In this document: positions 31,558-40,409 of the stretch, one piece after another
Position numbering within the stretch: the stretch's first letter is position 1
Layout of the letters: every line of letters begins with the position of its first letter
Assembly (NCBI GenBank): GCA_046541015.1
Contig: JBKHEA010000010.1
Coordinates: 1-47,641, forward strand
DNA length: 47,641 nucleotides
From: Liberiplasma sp046541015
Lineage (GTDB): Bacteria > Bacillota_I > Bacilli_A > Izemoplasmatales > Izemoplasmataceae
Direction of reading: 5' to 3'
Position numbers and translations under genes: made by a program
The notes under the pieces: model-generated
What the model was told of the DNA's origin: nothing
What the model saw: the letters and a program-made list of their open reading frames with translations, nothing else
Databases searched by the model: none

Positions 31558-31586
31558 AAAGTGTTTCAGTTGAAACACTTTTTTTA
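31556..31586 (+). terminator. Rho-independent terminator of hsp20-clpB
   Basis: AAAAAGTGTTTCA-GT-TGAAACACTTTTT with further T. It overlaps the stop codon. Confidence 0.93.
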
Positions 31587-31618
31587 TGGTATGATAGAAG
31601 TACGTTGAGGTGAACAAG

Positions 31619-32173
31619 ATGGAAATTACGTCATTTAAACTTTTTTTTACGTTTTTACGCATTGGAGCTTTAACTTTCGGTGGTGGGTATGCTATGATTC
31701 CCATCATTGAAAAAGAGCTTGTAACGCGTCATAAACTGCTTACAACTGAAGATTTTTATGATGCATTGATTGTGTGTCAGTCATTGCCTGGTGCGATTGC
31801 GATTAATTTTGCAGTCTTTTTAGGGCTGAAAATTAGTGGCATTAAAGGGGCAATCCTAAGTTTCTTAGGGGTTGTTTTACCCTCATTTGTCTTTATATTG
31901 TTTATTTCGATATTTTTATTTCAATACGTTGAAAACCCAGTTGTTGTAGCCTTTTTTAAAGGTGTACGTGTGAGTGTTGTTGTACTTATGGCGGTTGCGG
32001 CATATAAACTATTTAAAATGAATAAAAACGGCTTTGGACTATTTATGATGGTCTTTACTTTTGCCTTAGTTATAGGCTTTAATACGCATCCATTTTTGAT
32101 TATTTTTATCACAGGGCTCATTGGTTATTTAAGTATTTCGTTAAAAGAGGTGATCAATCGTGATCATTCTTAG
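31619..32173 (+). CDS. chrA: Chromate transporter, first half (CHR domain)
   Basis: A 184-residue membrane protein with one CHR domain: RIGALTFGGGYAMIPIIE near the N-terminus, CQSLPGAIAINFAVFLG, and about five transmembrane segments. The single-domain form works as a pair with the next gene. The FGGGYAMIP motif is diagnostic. Export of chromate is the role known for the family; other oxyanions are possible. ATG 31619 is 8 bases after TTGAGG; a GTG at 31610 would include the ribosome binding site. It overlaps the partner by 14 bases. Confidence 0.88.
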   Translation: MEITSFKLFFTFLRIGALTFGGGYAMIPIIEKELVTRHKLLTTEDFYDALIVCQSLPGAIAINFAVFLGLKISGIKGAILSFLGVVLPSFVFILFISIFLFQYVENPVVVAFFKGVRVSVVVLMAVAAYKLFKMNKNGFGLFMMVFTFALVIGFNTHPFLIIFITGLIGYLSISLKEVINRDHS

Positions 32174-32681
32174 ATTATTTTTCGCATTTATTGGGATTGG
32201 TGCAGTAGCCTTTGGTGGTGGGTATGCGATGTTACCACTCTTTGAGCGTATTATTATTGATGAAAATAATTGGTTGACAATGGACCGATTTGTCGATATG
32301 ATAGCTATTAGCCAAATTACGCCTGGACCGATTGCAATCAATAGCGCAACTTTAATAGGCTATCAAGTGGGAAATTTTACTGGGGCAGTTGTTAGTACCC
32401 TTGGGGTAACGTTAGTTCCTGTTGCACTGATTTTTACTGTATCAAAGTTTTATGAGCCATTTAAAGAATCTAAAACGGTTAAAGCAATATTTAAAGGCTT
32501 AAGACCTGCGCTTGTTGGACTTATTGGTGCTAGTGTTTATAGCGTTTCTATCAATGCATTGGTTGATTTTAAAAGTTTTATTATTTTAGGCATTGTTTGG
32601 GTATTACTAGTTAAAGTTAAAGTACATCCAATACTAGTAATCTTTATTTCAGGGTTTTTAGGCATTATACTTTATATCTAA
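32160..32681 (+). CDS. chrA: Chromate transporter, second half (CHR domain)
   Basis: A 173-residue CHR-domain membrane protein: FIGIGAVAFGGGYAMLPLFE, ISQITPGPIAINSATLIGY and FKGLRPALVGLIGAS. It starts at GTG 32160 with AGAGGTG upstream, within the previous gene, so the two halves are made together, probably forming a heterodimer with inverted topology. KtrB follows 15 bases after it, possibly in the same transcript. Confidence 0.88.
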   Translation: MIILRLFFAFIGIGAVAFGGGYAMLPLFERIIIDENNWLTMDRFVDMIAISQITPGPIAINSATLIGYQVGNFTGAVVSTLGVTLVPVALIFTVSKFYEPFKESKTVKAIFKGLRPALVGLIGASVYSVSINALVDFKSFIILGIVWVLLVKVKVHPILVIFISGFLGIILYI

Positions 32682-32705
32682 AAACCTATCATCGAGGTGA
32701 AGGCT

Positions 32706-34088
32706 ATGAAATTTTTATTGAAATTTCACAAAGTATTAAAAGTAATCATGTTTGGGACAAGCGCAAGAGGATTTGTATCTGCGTATTTATTGTTTATGAT
32801 TACTGGGGCTAGTTTATTAAAGTTACCAATTAGCTTACAAGAAAACCAAAGCTTATCTTGGATTGATGCATTATTTGTTAGTGCGAGTGCTTTAAGTACA
32901 ACAGGACTTTCAACCATTATTGTAAAAGACACGTTTACTATCTTTGGTCAAACCGCTTTATTATTTATCATTCAATTTGGTGGTATCGGACTCATTATGG
33001 GGGTTGCCTTATTTTGGCTTGCGATTAAAAAACGTATAAGTTTTAGAGAACGTAATATGATTATGACGGATCAAAATCAACTTAGTCGTCAAGGGGTTGT
33101 CCGTTTTATCCGCAATGTACTCATTATGATTTTTTCAATAGAGTTTATTGCAATACTTATTATGGGAACATATCTATATGCAAGAGGGTATTTCGAGTTT
33201 TCAACAGCTTATTATCAAGCGTTCTTTACCGTGATTAGTTTATTTACTAATGCAGGATTTGATATTGCGCCAACCGCAGATAGTTTATTTATGTATCGAC
33301 ATGATTATTTTGTTCAAAGTTTAGGTATGCTGCTTATGTTTTTAGGGGCAATGGGGTTTTGGCCATTATATGAGTTAAGAGAATTTATCATTGCTAAAAT
33401 TAAAAGACTTGATTTTCAGTTTAGCTTATTCGCAAAAGTCTTAGTATTGATGCATTTGGGGATTTGGATGATTAGTGCCTTCTTGTTTTTCCTCTTTGAA
33501 CGTACTAATTTTTTAGCCAATCAAGCTTTTACAGATGGTTTATTTTATACACTTTTTATGTCCTTAACGACACGTAATGCTGGATTTTCAACCATGAATG
33601 TTTCAGATTTAACCGATACAACACACATACTTTTTACCTTGCTTATGTATATCGGTAGTAGTCCTAATAGTGCTGGTGGTGGGATTAGAACAACAACCTT
33701 ACTGCTTGTTATATTAGGGATTAGATCTTTTGCAACGGGTCGTGATCAAGTGACGATTAGTAATCGTAGTATTAAACAAGAAACAGTATTTAAATCCTTT
33801 GTTGTTGTGTTTGTTGCTGCGATGCTCATTGCGTTTAGTTTAATCATTTTATCGATTACTGAACCATTCACAACAGCTGAACTTGCGTTTGAAGTTGCAA
33901 GCGCATTTGGAACAACGGGCCTAAGTATGGGGATAACCGCAGACTTATCAACCATTGGTAAGGCAGTGCTTGTTGTGGTGATGTTCTTAGGTCGTGTTGG
34001 GGTATTAGCCTTCTTACTTATGTTTCAAAAGACCAATCGACCATCAAATACCATACATTATCCTGAAATGGATATCATTGTTGGATAA
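32706..34088 (+). CDS. ktrB: Potassium uptake channel subunit, KtrB/TrkH family
   Basis: A 460-residue membrane protein with the four selectivity-filter repeats of the SKT family: LSTTGLST, FTNAGFD, TRNAGFST and GTTGLSMG. Also PNSAGGGIRTTT before the third gate region. K+ (or K+/Na+) uptake at the membrane normally needs the cytosolic KtrA/TrkA ring, which is not next to it here. ATG 32706 is 7 bases after GAGG; GTG 32697 is within the ribosome binding site. Confidence 0.9.
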   Translation: MKFLLKFHKVLKVIMFGTSARGFVSAYLLFMITGASLLKLPISLQENQSLSWIDALFVSASALSTTGLSTIIVKDTFTIFGQTALLFIIQFGGIGLIMGVALFWLAIKKRISFRERNMIMTDQNQLSRQGVVRFIRNVLIMIFSIEFIAILIMGTYLYARGYFEFSTAYYQAFFTVISLFTNAGFDIAPTADSLFMYRHDYFVQSLGMLLMFLGAMGFWPLYELREFIIAKIKRLDFQFSLFAKVLVLMHLGIWMISAFLFFLFERTNFLANQAFTDGLFYTLFMSLTTRNAGFSTMNVSDLTDTTHILFTLLMYIGSSPNSAGGGIRTTTLLLVILGIRSFATGRDQVTISNRSIKQETVFKSFVVVFVAAMLIAFSLIILSITEPFTTAELAFEVASAFGTTGLSMGITADLSTIGKAVLVVVMFLGRVGVLAFLLMFQKTNRPSNTIHYPEMDIIVG

Positions 34089-34094
34089 AAAAAT

Positions 34095-34125
34095 AACTCC
34101 TAAGAAAATGTCTTAGGAGTTTTTT
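34095..34125. terminator. Bidirectional terminator between ktrB and the LacI-type gene
   Basis: AACTCCTAAGA-AAATG-TCTTAGGAGTT with T run on the plus side and A run on the other. The stop codon of the minus-strand gene is inside the stem. Confidence 0.9.
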
Positions 34126-35087
34126 GTTGATTCTCTTTCAATCAGATTTACAGGAATAACCTTGTGAGCAATGGTTTCATTTTTATTGATGATGGAAACT
34201 AATGTTTTAGTAGCCTCTTCAGCGATGGTTTCAATGGATTGATCAATGGTACTTAAGTTAGGGGTAACTAGTTCACATAACTCGATATTATCAAACCCAA
34301 TGACTTGGACATCTTCAGGTACTTTTTTCCCAAGCTTATGTAGCGCTCTTAATGCATGTAAGGCTAAGACATCACTACTACAAAAAATTCCATCAACGTC
34401 TTTATGGTGTCCAATAAAATTATAGATTAAATTAAAATCTGGTTTAACAAAAGCTAAGTCAACGGTATGCAGTTCAATACCTGCTTCAGTAATCACATCT
34501 TTGAATCCTTTGTTTCTATTTAATACGGTAAGTAAAAAGCTTGGCCCTTGAAGGTGGATAACTTTTTTACATTTAGTATCAACGAATTTTTGTGCTGCTA
34601 AACGACCACCTGTTTCATTATCAGAAGTGACCGAAGGCACCTTTTCATCCAATGTATGATCAATAGTTATAATAGGAATATTAAGATCTAAATAATCTTT
34701 ATATTGTGTGGAATGAGCGGCTAAGATAATACCGTCAATATTATACTGGTTAAAAACTTGCATATAGCGTTTTTCACGCTCAATTTCATCCTTTGCATTA
34801 AAAATCATGAGTTTATACCCACGACTAGCGAGTGATTCTTCTAAAGCTTCAATGAGTTCTGCGAAAAAATAAGTTGTTAAATGAGGTACAATTAGACCGA
34901 TAATTTTCGATTGTTTTTTAAAAAGCGAACGTGCGAGTTCGTTTGGAATGTATTCTAGTTCTTTGATCGCTTTTAAGACAATTTGTCTTGTTTCTTCATT
35001 CACATAGCCCGTATTATTAATAACTCGTGAAACGGTTGCTACGCTGACGTTTGCTTTTTTTGCGACATCTTTAATAGTTGGCATCAT
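34113..35087 (-). CDS. LacI-family transcriptional regulator
   Basis: A 324-residue LacI/GalR protein. The helix-turn-helix is TIKDVAKKANVSVATVSRVIN, with the hinge helix at PNELARSL. The periplasmic-binding-like effector domain covers 60-320 (IGLIVPHLTTYFFAEL, VIGFDNIELCELVTPNLSTIDQ). ATG 35087 lies 7 bases after AGGA; a GTG six bases earlier is possible. It is divergent from a GH13 glycosidase and probably represses it through the operator at 35153-35165. Confidence 0.95.
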   Translation of the reverse strand: MMPTIKDVAKKANVSVATVSRVINNTGYVNEETRQIVLKAIKELEYIPNELARSLFKKQSKIIGLIVPHLTTYFFAELIEALEESLASRGYKLMIFNAKDEIEREKRYMQVFNQYNIDGIILAAHSTQYKDYLDLNIPIITIDHTLDEKVPSVTSDNETGGRLAAQKFVDTKCKKVIHLQGPSFLLTVLNRNKGFKDVITEAGIELHTVDLAFVKPDFNLIYNFIGHHKDVDGIFCSSDVLALHALRALHKLGKKVPEDVQVIGFDNIELCELVTPNLSTIDQSIETIAEEATKTLVSIINKNETIAHKVIPVNLIERESTKNS

Positions 35088-35127
35088 TATCACATCCTGA
35101 GTTTATTATATGCTAAATAATTTGAAT

Positions 35128-35165
35128 TGTAAACCAATTAAGCTTCTAATATGTAAACGGTTTAC
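35128..35165. promoter_or_regulatory. LacI-type operator region between the regulator and GH13 gene
   Basis: GTAAACGGTTTAC (35153-35165) is a perfect 6-1-6 palindrome of the LacI/GalR type. A related half site, GTAAACCAATT, lies at 35129-35139, and a third TTTAAACC half site occurs in the GH13 promoter spacer near 35184. Confidence 0.72.
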
Positions 35166-35176
35166 TTGATAAAATT

Positions 35177-35205
35177 TTGAGCTTTTAAACCATTCATTGT
35201 ATAAT
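35177..35205 (+). promoter_or_regulatory. Promoter of the GH13 gene
   Basis: TTGAGC (35177-35182), 17-base spacer, TATAAT (35200-35205), starting 12 bases after the LacI-type palindrome. Confidence 0.75.
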
Positions 35206-35223
35206 GCAAGAGAGGTGAAAAAT

Positions 35224-36555
35224 ATGAGTAAAACAACAAGCGAAACATTACGAAAACTATTTATCTACCAAGTGTATGTTAGAAACCATACTGAAGAAGG
35301 AACCTTCAAGGCATTGATTAACGATTTAGACCGTATTCAAGCATTAGGGGTTGATATTGTTTATTTGTTACCGATTCATGAGATAGGTGAACTTAACCGC
35401 AAAGGCACTTTGGGTAGTCCTTATGCGATTAAAGATTATTATTCATTAAATCATGAATTAGGGACTTTAGAAGATTTTAAGCAATTAATTCAAGAAGTTC
35501 ACAACCGAAATATGCAAATCATGATGGATATTGTCTTTAATCATACCTCACCAGATTCAGTGTTAGTTAAAGAACATCCAGAATTCTTCTATAGAAATGA
35601 AAAAGGAGAGTTTTCAAATCGTGTTGGCGATTGGTGGGATATTATAGATTTTGATTATACAAATGACCCTGCGCTTTACCAAACACTGATTGATGTATTA
35701 AGCTATTGGACAAAATTAGGGGTTGACGGCTTTAGATTTGATGTTCCAAGTTTACTCCCATTTGATTTCTTAGAAAAAGCACACAATGAAATCTTAAAAA
35801 TAAACCCTAATCATATTTGGTTAAGTGAATCAGTTCACGGATCATTTTTACGTCATATAAGAAATTTAGGGTTTGAAGGATTAAGTGAAAGTGAAATATA
35901 TCAAATCTTTGATATGGCCTATGATTATGATACCCATCCATATTTTGAAGGTTATTTAAAAGGTGAAAATAGTTTAAAAGCCTATACGGATGCATTATTA
36001 AATCAAGAAGCTATTTATCCGAAAAATTACGTTAAACTACGTAACTTAGAAAATCATGATTTTGGACGTCTTGCAGGATTTGTTAAAGAAAACCCTGTAA
36101 AAATTAAAAACTGGCATGCATTTAGTTTCTTTAATAAAGGTGCAACCATGGTCTTTGGTGGTGGAGAATTTAGTAATCCGTTTCATCCAAGCCTGTTTGA
36201 TAAAGATACAATCAGCCGTGAGCATGAAGATATTAGTGATTTAATTAAAGTATGTGCATCATTAGTCAAAGATGATATTTTTACATACGGTGCTTACGAA
36301 CTTGAAGCTCAAAATGATTGTATTATCGCATCATATACTTATAAAAATGAGAAAATCTATGGTATTTTCAATGTATCTGATCAAGAAGGTAGTATCACTT
36401 TAAAACCACTTTCTGTCATGAACTTATTTGATGATGTCAAAGAACCACCCCTTCATGGGACATTTATTAATCTCATCGATCAAAAAGAAGTGCATGTTCA
36501 ACAAGGTACATTAACATTATCGAAATCACCACAAATATTCCGTGTAAAAAAATGA
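35224..36555 (+). CDS. GH13 alpha-amylase family glycosidase
   Basis: A 443-residue cytosolic enzyme (no signal peptide). Conserved regions in order: DIVFNHTS (region I), GFRFDVPSLL (region II, nucleophile Asp), HIWLSESVH (region III, acid/base Glu) and LENHDFGRL (region IV, transition-state Asp). The (beta/alpha)8 barrel is followed by a short beta domain. Substrates could be maltodextrins, alpha-glucosides or sucrose-related sugars. ATG 35224 is 8 bases after AGAGG; an in-frame TTG at 35197 would overlap the -10. Regulation is probably by the divergent LacI-type repressor. No sugar transporter is adjacent. Confidence 0.93.
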   Translation: MSKTTSETLRKLFIYQVYVRNHTEEGTFKALINDLDRIQALGVDIVYLLPIHEIGELNRKGTLGSPYAIKDYYSLNHELGTLEDFKQLIQEVHNRNMQIMMDIVFNHTSPDSVLVKEHPEFFYRNEKGEFSNRVGDWWDIIDFDYTNDPALYQTLIDVLSYWTKLGVDGFRFDVPSLLPFDFLEKAHNEILKINPNHIWLSESVHGSFLRHIRNLGFEGLSESEIYQIFDMAYDYDTHPYFEGYLKGENSLKAYTDALLNQEAIYPKNYVKLRNLENHDFGRLAGFVKENPVKIKNWHAFSFFNKGATMVFGGGEFSNPFHPSLFDKDTISREHEDISDLIKVCASLVKDDIFTYGAYELEAQNDCIIASYTYKNEKIYGIFNVSDQEGSITLKPLSVMNLFDDVKEPPLHGTFINLIDQKEVHVQQGTLTLSKSPQIFRVKK

Positions 36556-36577
36556 TGAGCTTGGCTCATCTTTTTTT
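36554..36577 (+). terminator. Rho-independent terminator of the GH13 gene
   Basis: GATGAGC-TTG-GCTCATC followed by seven T, overlapping the stop. Confidence 0.92.
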
Positions 36578-36619
36578 ATTGTATGCTATAATAAGGCATA
36601 ATATTATAGGAAGTGACTT

Positions 36620-37918
36620 ATGAAAAAAGTAAACATTATTGGTGCAGGCTTAGCTGGAAGTGAGGCTGCATACCAACTAGCAAAAAGAGGCTATAAAGTT
36701 AACTTATATGAAATGCGTCCAAACAAAATGACACCAGCCCATCATACGGATAAATTCGCAGAACTTGTTTGTTCAAACTCATTAAGAGGCAACCATTTAA
36801 ATCAAGCAGTAGGCGTCATGAAAGAAGAAATGCATAGACTAGATTCACTGATTGTAAAAACGGCTTATCAGCACCAAGTTCCTGCAGGGAGTGCTTTAGC
36901 TGTTGATCGTGAAGGCTTTTCTTTAGCTGTTACAAACACATTAAAAGCCATGAATAATATAACAATTATCCATGAAGAAGTAACATCGATTAACGATGAA
37001 CCCACGATTATTGCAACCGGCCCATTAACCAGTGAAGGATTAATGGAAACTATCCAAGCGTTTTTACAAGACAATTCACTTTATTTTTATGATGCTGCAG
37101 CCCCAATTATTGAAAAAGATAGCATTAATATGGATATTTGTTATAAAAAATCCCGTTATGATAAAGGGACTGCTGATTATATAAACTGTCCAATGGATAA
37201 AGAAACATACGAGCGTTTTTATCAAGCACTTATTCATGCAGAATGTACAGAAATCAAAGCATTTGAACTCAAAGTTTTTGAAGGCTGTATGCCGATTGAA
37301 GAGATGGCAAAACGTGGTGAAAAAACCATGCTTTTTGGGCCCTTAAAACCCGTTGGTTTAGCTCAAGATTTGAACGATAAACCTTATGCAGTGGTTCAGT
37401 TAAGACAAGACGATGCTCGCGATACCATGTATAATATTGTAGGATTTCAAACCCACTTAAAATTTCCTGAACAAAAACGCATTATTCGTATGATACCTGG
37501 ATTAGAAAAAGCGAATATTATCCGTTATGGTGTCATGCATAAAAATGCCTTCATAAATGCCCCAACCAATATTAAAGCAACCTATCAAAGTAAACTAAAG
37601 GATAATATTTTCTTTGCCGGACAACTATCTGGTGTTGAAGGTTATGTAGAAAGTAGTGCTAGTGCAATCATCGCAAGCTTAAATATGATTCAATATTTAG
37701 AAAATAAACCCCCACTTTATTTTCCAGTTGAAACCATCATGGGTGCTCAAGCTGATTATATCGCAAACGCAAATAAAGATCATTTTCAACCGATGAACGC
37801 TAATTTTGGATTGTTACCTGAACTTGAAGGGTACGTTCATAAAAAAGAAAGAAAAGAAGCGTTTGCTAATCGTGCTTTAAAAGCGATGGATAATTTCATA
37901 AAAAGTAATCAATTATGA
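36620..37918 (+). CDS. trmFO: Methylenetetrahydrofolate--tRNA-(uracil-5-)-methyltransferase
   Basis: A 432-residue flavoprotein, normal length. GAGLAGSEAAYQLAKRGY is the FAD-binding loop, and KFAELVCSNSLRGN, FEGCMPIEEMAKRG and FAGQLSGVEGYVESSA are strongly conserved TrmFO motifs. It forms T54 in the tRNA T-loop with methylene-THF and FADH2. It heads the trmFO-xer pair, with ATGA overlap. A TATGCTATAAT extended -10 lies just upstream. Confidence 0.98.
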   Translation: MKKVNIIGAGLAGSEAAYQLAKRGYKVNLYEMRPNKMTPAHHTDKFAELVCSNSLRGNHLNQAVGVMKEEMHRLDSLIVKTAYQHQVPAGSALAVDREGFSLAVTNTLKAMNNITIIHEEVTSINDEPTIIATGPLTSEGLMETIQAFLQDNSLYFYDAAAPIIEKDSINMDICYKKSRYDKGTADYINCPMDKETYERFYQALIHAECTEIKAFELKVFEGCMPIEEMAKRGEKTMLFGPLKPVGLAQDLNDKPYAVVQLRQDDARDTMYNIVGFQTHLKFPEQKRIIRMIPGLEKANIIRYGVMHKNAFINAPTNIKATYQSKLKDNIFFAGQLSGVEGYVESSASAIIASLNMIQYLENKPPLYFPVETIMGAQADYIANANKDHFQPMNANFGLLPELEGYVHKKERKEAFANRALKAMDNFIKSNQL

Positions 37919-38820
37919 CTAATAAAGAATATATTACTTTATTTTCTGACTATTGTGTGGGGATTTTAAGATATAGTGATCATACCATTACAGCTTACAT
38001 TCATGATTTAGAAGATTTCATGGCATTTTTAGGAAAAGAAGATTTAGGTTCATTTACTTCAATATCTTCAAGAGTTGCTAAATTTTATCTAGCGGATTTA
38101 AGTGAACGGTTTACACAAGTAACCGTTGCTAGAAAAATTAGTACAATTCGTTCATTTTATCACTTTTTAATTAAAGAAAATTTTACTGAAACGCATCCTT
38201 TTTTAGAAGTCCATCCACCAAAAATACCCAAAAAATTACCCAAGTTCATCTATCCAGATGAAATCGAAAGTATCTTTAACTCTATTGATGAGTCAACAGA
38301 TTTAGGATTACGTAATTACTTAACTTTAGAACTTTTATATAGTACAGGGTTAAGGGTTAGTGAACTTACAAGTATTAAATTAAAAGCTATTGATTTAAAT
38401 AAACGCACCCTATTAATTCACGGTAAAGGTCAAAAAGACCGTTATGTCCCGATTCATACTGATTTAGTCACTAGGATTGAAGACTATCTTTTATCAACAA
38501 GAAAAAACTTGATGAAAGATAAATCTCATCCATATTTAATTGTCAATGCAAAAGGTGACCCCATCACTACAAGAGGTATTCGTTATCTTTTAAAAGAAGT
38601 GTTAGATCACTCTAGTACCTTCTTAAATGTTACACCCCATACTTTAAGACATACCTTTGCATCGCATTTAATCTCAAAAGGTGCCGATTTAAGAAGTGTT
38701 CAAGAGCTGTTAGGTCATGCTCATATTTCAACAACACAAATTTACACTGAAATATCTAAAGAAGATTTAAAACAAAAATATTTAGAAGCCCATCCGCGTG
38801 CTAAAAGTAAGAAGGAATAA
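37915..38820 (+). CDS. xerC: Site-specific tyrosine recombinase, XerC/XerD family
   Basis: A 301-residue integrase-family recombinase. The N-terminal SAM-like domain (1-95) and C-terminal catalytic domain have all active residues: STGLRVSEL (Arg), GKGQKDRYVPI (Lys), HTLRHTFASHL (His-x-x-Arg), LLGHAHISTTQIYTEI (His and nucleophile Tyr). With no mobile element around it and the standard place after trmFO, it is the chromosome-dimer recombinase. Whether it should be named XerC or XerD cannot be decided here. Confidence 0.93.
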   Translation: MTNKEYITLFSDYCVGILRYSDHTITAYIHDLEDFMAFLGKEDLGSFTSISSRVAKFYLADLSERFTQVTVARKISTIRSFYHFLIKENFTETHPFLEVHPPKIPKKLPKFIYPDEIESIFNSIDESTDLGLRNYLTLELLYSTGLRVSELTSIKLKAIDLNKRTLLIHGKGQKDRYVPIHTDLVTRIEDYLLSTRKNLMKDKSHPYLIVNAKGDPITTRGIRYLLKEVLDHSSTFLNVTPHTLRHTFASHLISKGADLRSVQELLGHAHISTTQIYTEISKEDLKQKYLEAHPRAKSKKE

Positions 38821-38821
38821 T

Positions 38822-39298
38822 ATGCAAATTGATATAATCTGTGTTGGACAAATTAAAGAACGATATTTTAACGAAGCAATCAAAGAGTATCTAAAACGCT
38901 TAAGCCGTTATGCTTCTTTAAAAATTATTGAAGTTAAAGAAGCTAAAGAGCCCAAAAACGCAAGTAATAAAGACATTTTGAACATGCTTGAAGAAGAAGC
39001 TAAAGCCATATTAAATCAAATCAATGATGCTTATGTAATTGCCTTAGCAATAGAAGGTAAATCTTTATCAAGCATTTCATTAAAAGAAAAAATAGATGAT
39101 ATTATCACCTATCAAAATAGTCATCTAGCCTTCATTATAGGTAGTAGCTATGGACTTAGTGAAACCATAAAAAAACGATCTGATTTTCTACTATCATTTT
39201 CTAAGGCAACATTTCCACATCAACTCATGCGTGTTATTCTACTAGAGCAATTATATCGCGTGATGAGAATTAATAATAACGAGCCATATCACAAATAA
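38822..39298 (+). CDS. rlmH: 23S rRNA (pseudouridine1915-N3)-methyltransferase
   Basis: A 158-residue SPOUT methyltransferase. IDIICVGQIKERYF opens the protein. FIIGSSYGLSETIKK is the SAM-binding trefoil knot, and FPHQLMRVILLEQLYRVMRINNNEPYHK is the near-invariant RlmH C-terminus. ATG 38822 is chosen, with AAGGA a few bases before; the frame extends to a GTG at 38798 inside xer. It methylates helix 69 on the 70S ribosome. It is last of the trmFO-xer-rlmH group and marks the edge of the accessory region. Confidence 0.97.
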   Translation: MQIDIICVGQIKERYFNEAIKEYLKRLSRYASLKIIEVKEAKEPKNASNKDILNMLEEEAKAILNQINDAYVIALAIEGKSLSSISLKEKIDDIITYQNSHLAFIIGSSYGLSETIKKRSDFLLSFSKATFPHQLMRVILLEQLYRVMRINNNEPYHK

Positions 39299-39419
39299 TT
39301 GCAACTAATGCTATGAATAGTATGAAATAGGGATTTTGATGTGAAATCGATGCGGATACAATCTTATTTCTAAAGTAATCTATGATATAATATACTAAAG
39401 AAAAAAATGTGTCTAAATG

Positions 39420-39630
39420 AAGTACTTGAAAATGAATAATGGCTTAACTATTACTTTTTTAATGATTTCATCATTAATCGTTTAGTTGATTTATCTAATA
39501 GATATTAGCATTGAAACGTACACATCAACTACTAGTTTTGAAATTTTTTAATGGCAATCATTTACCCTATCATTGCATTAAGTGGATGCTTAATCAGTAC
39601 ATATTTTATACATGCATTCAAAAGTGGACT
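39420..39630 (+). pseudogene. Decayed small membrane-protein gene
   Basis: From about 39420 one frame encodes hydrophobic peptide (LTITFLMISSLIV, then a stop and LIYLIDISIETYTSTTSF). A second frame continues as MAIIYPIIALSGCLISTYFIHAFKSGL up to a TGA at 39630. Stops plus a frame change near the T-run at 39545-39550 suggest a broken two-helix membrane protein. A TATAAT-like -10 is about 35 bases upstream of the first ATG. The original family is unknown. Confidence 0.4.
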
Positions 39631-39702
39631 GTGATTGTCTAGATGAAGAAAACATGCCTATAGATAAAAGCAACGCTGTCATATTCAGTTATTATTTAAA
39701 AC

Positions 39703-39738
39703 AAAAGTCGTCTCAATCTTTTGATTGAAACGACTTTT
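39703..39738. terminator. Hairpin terminator between two decayed genes
   Basis: AAAAGTCGTCTCAATC (39703-39718) pairs with GATTGAAACGACTTTT (39723-39738), one mismatch. It has A/T runs on both sides. Confidence 0.8.
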
Positions 39739-39740
39739 CT

Positions 39741-40249
39741 ATGTGAAAATTGGTTGCTTTAAGGCAGTAATAATGGCTTTTAAAAATAGAGGTAAATATT
39801 AGGTGATCTAGAAGTGATATAGTTTTCATCAGTCACAACCGCTTCATCAAGATAAGTTGCGCTAGCATTTTCTATATCAATGCTTATTGAATGATAACCA
39901 GTTAGTTTGCGCCCTATTATATCACATCCGGATATCATCATCCAAGGCCCATGACAAATAGCGGCAATCATTTTATTGGTTTTATTCATTGCTCGGAAAA
40001 ACTCTACCATCGATTGTGTACGTCTCATATATTCTGGTGAGAAGCCTCTATGAATAATGAGCGCTTCATAATCATTTCTAAAAACGTCTTCACTTGCAAC
40101 ATCAGTCTTCATGGACAAACCGTGTTTACTTTTATACATAGTATCGTCTTAGGACTAGTAACCTCAATAATAAACCCTTCTTTTTGTAAACGATATTACG
40201 GATAAATAAACTATTTGTCATCAAATATGTTTTCAATTAATATGGTCAT
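39741..40249 (-). pseudogene. DJ-1/PfpI family gene broken by two stops and two frameshifts
   Basis: A central part (39780-40139) still reads as a PfpI core: MIAAICHGPWMMISG with the nucleophile Cys, then LTGYHSISIDIENA and YITSRSP. The missing N-terminus is found upstream in another frame from ATG 40249: MTILIENIFDDK, stop TAG, FIYP, stop TAA, YRLQKEGFIIEVTSPKT. The frame changes near 40140. The normal C-terminus (DLPLFLKAIITALKQPIF) continues past the present stop in a third reading, so one base was lost near 39793. Intact members of about 170 residues are glyoxalase/deglycase or stress-related cysteine enzymes. This copy cannot make the full protein. Confidence 0.85.
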
Positions 40250-40372
40250 TTTTTGGATACATAACACTACCTTTTAAGTAGATTTTTTTAACGTTGTTAC
40301 TTTAATATAAAACCTGACCGAAAGAATGAAAAAATTGCGCCTCATTTAGAATTATAGAATGGTTTAAATAAA

Positions 40373-40405
40373 AGAAAAAATAACTCCGCATAAGACGGAG
40401 TTATT
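40373..40405 (-). terminator. Rho-independent terminator of the encapsulin operon
   Basis: On the minus strand AATAACTCCG (40405-40396), loop TCTTATG, CGGAGTTATT (40388-40379), then TTTTTT. Confidence 0.92.
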
Positions 40406-40409
40406 AGGT

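Noticed and set aside
37915..38820. Integrase of a mobile island
   Set aside because: Fixed position after trmFO and before rlmH, and no attachment-site repeats seen; a housekeeping Xer recombinase fits better.
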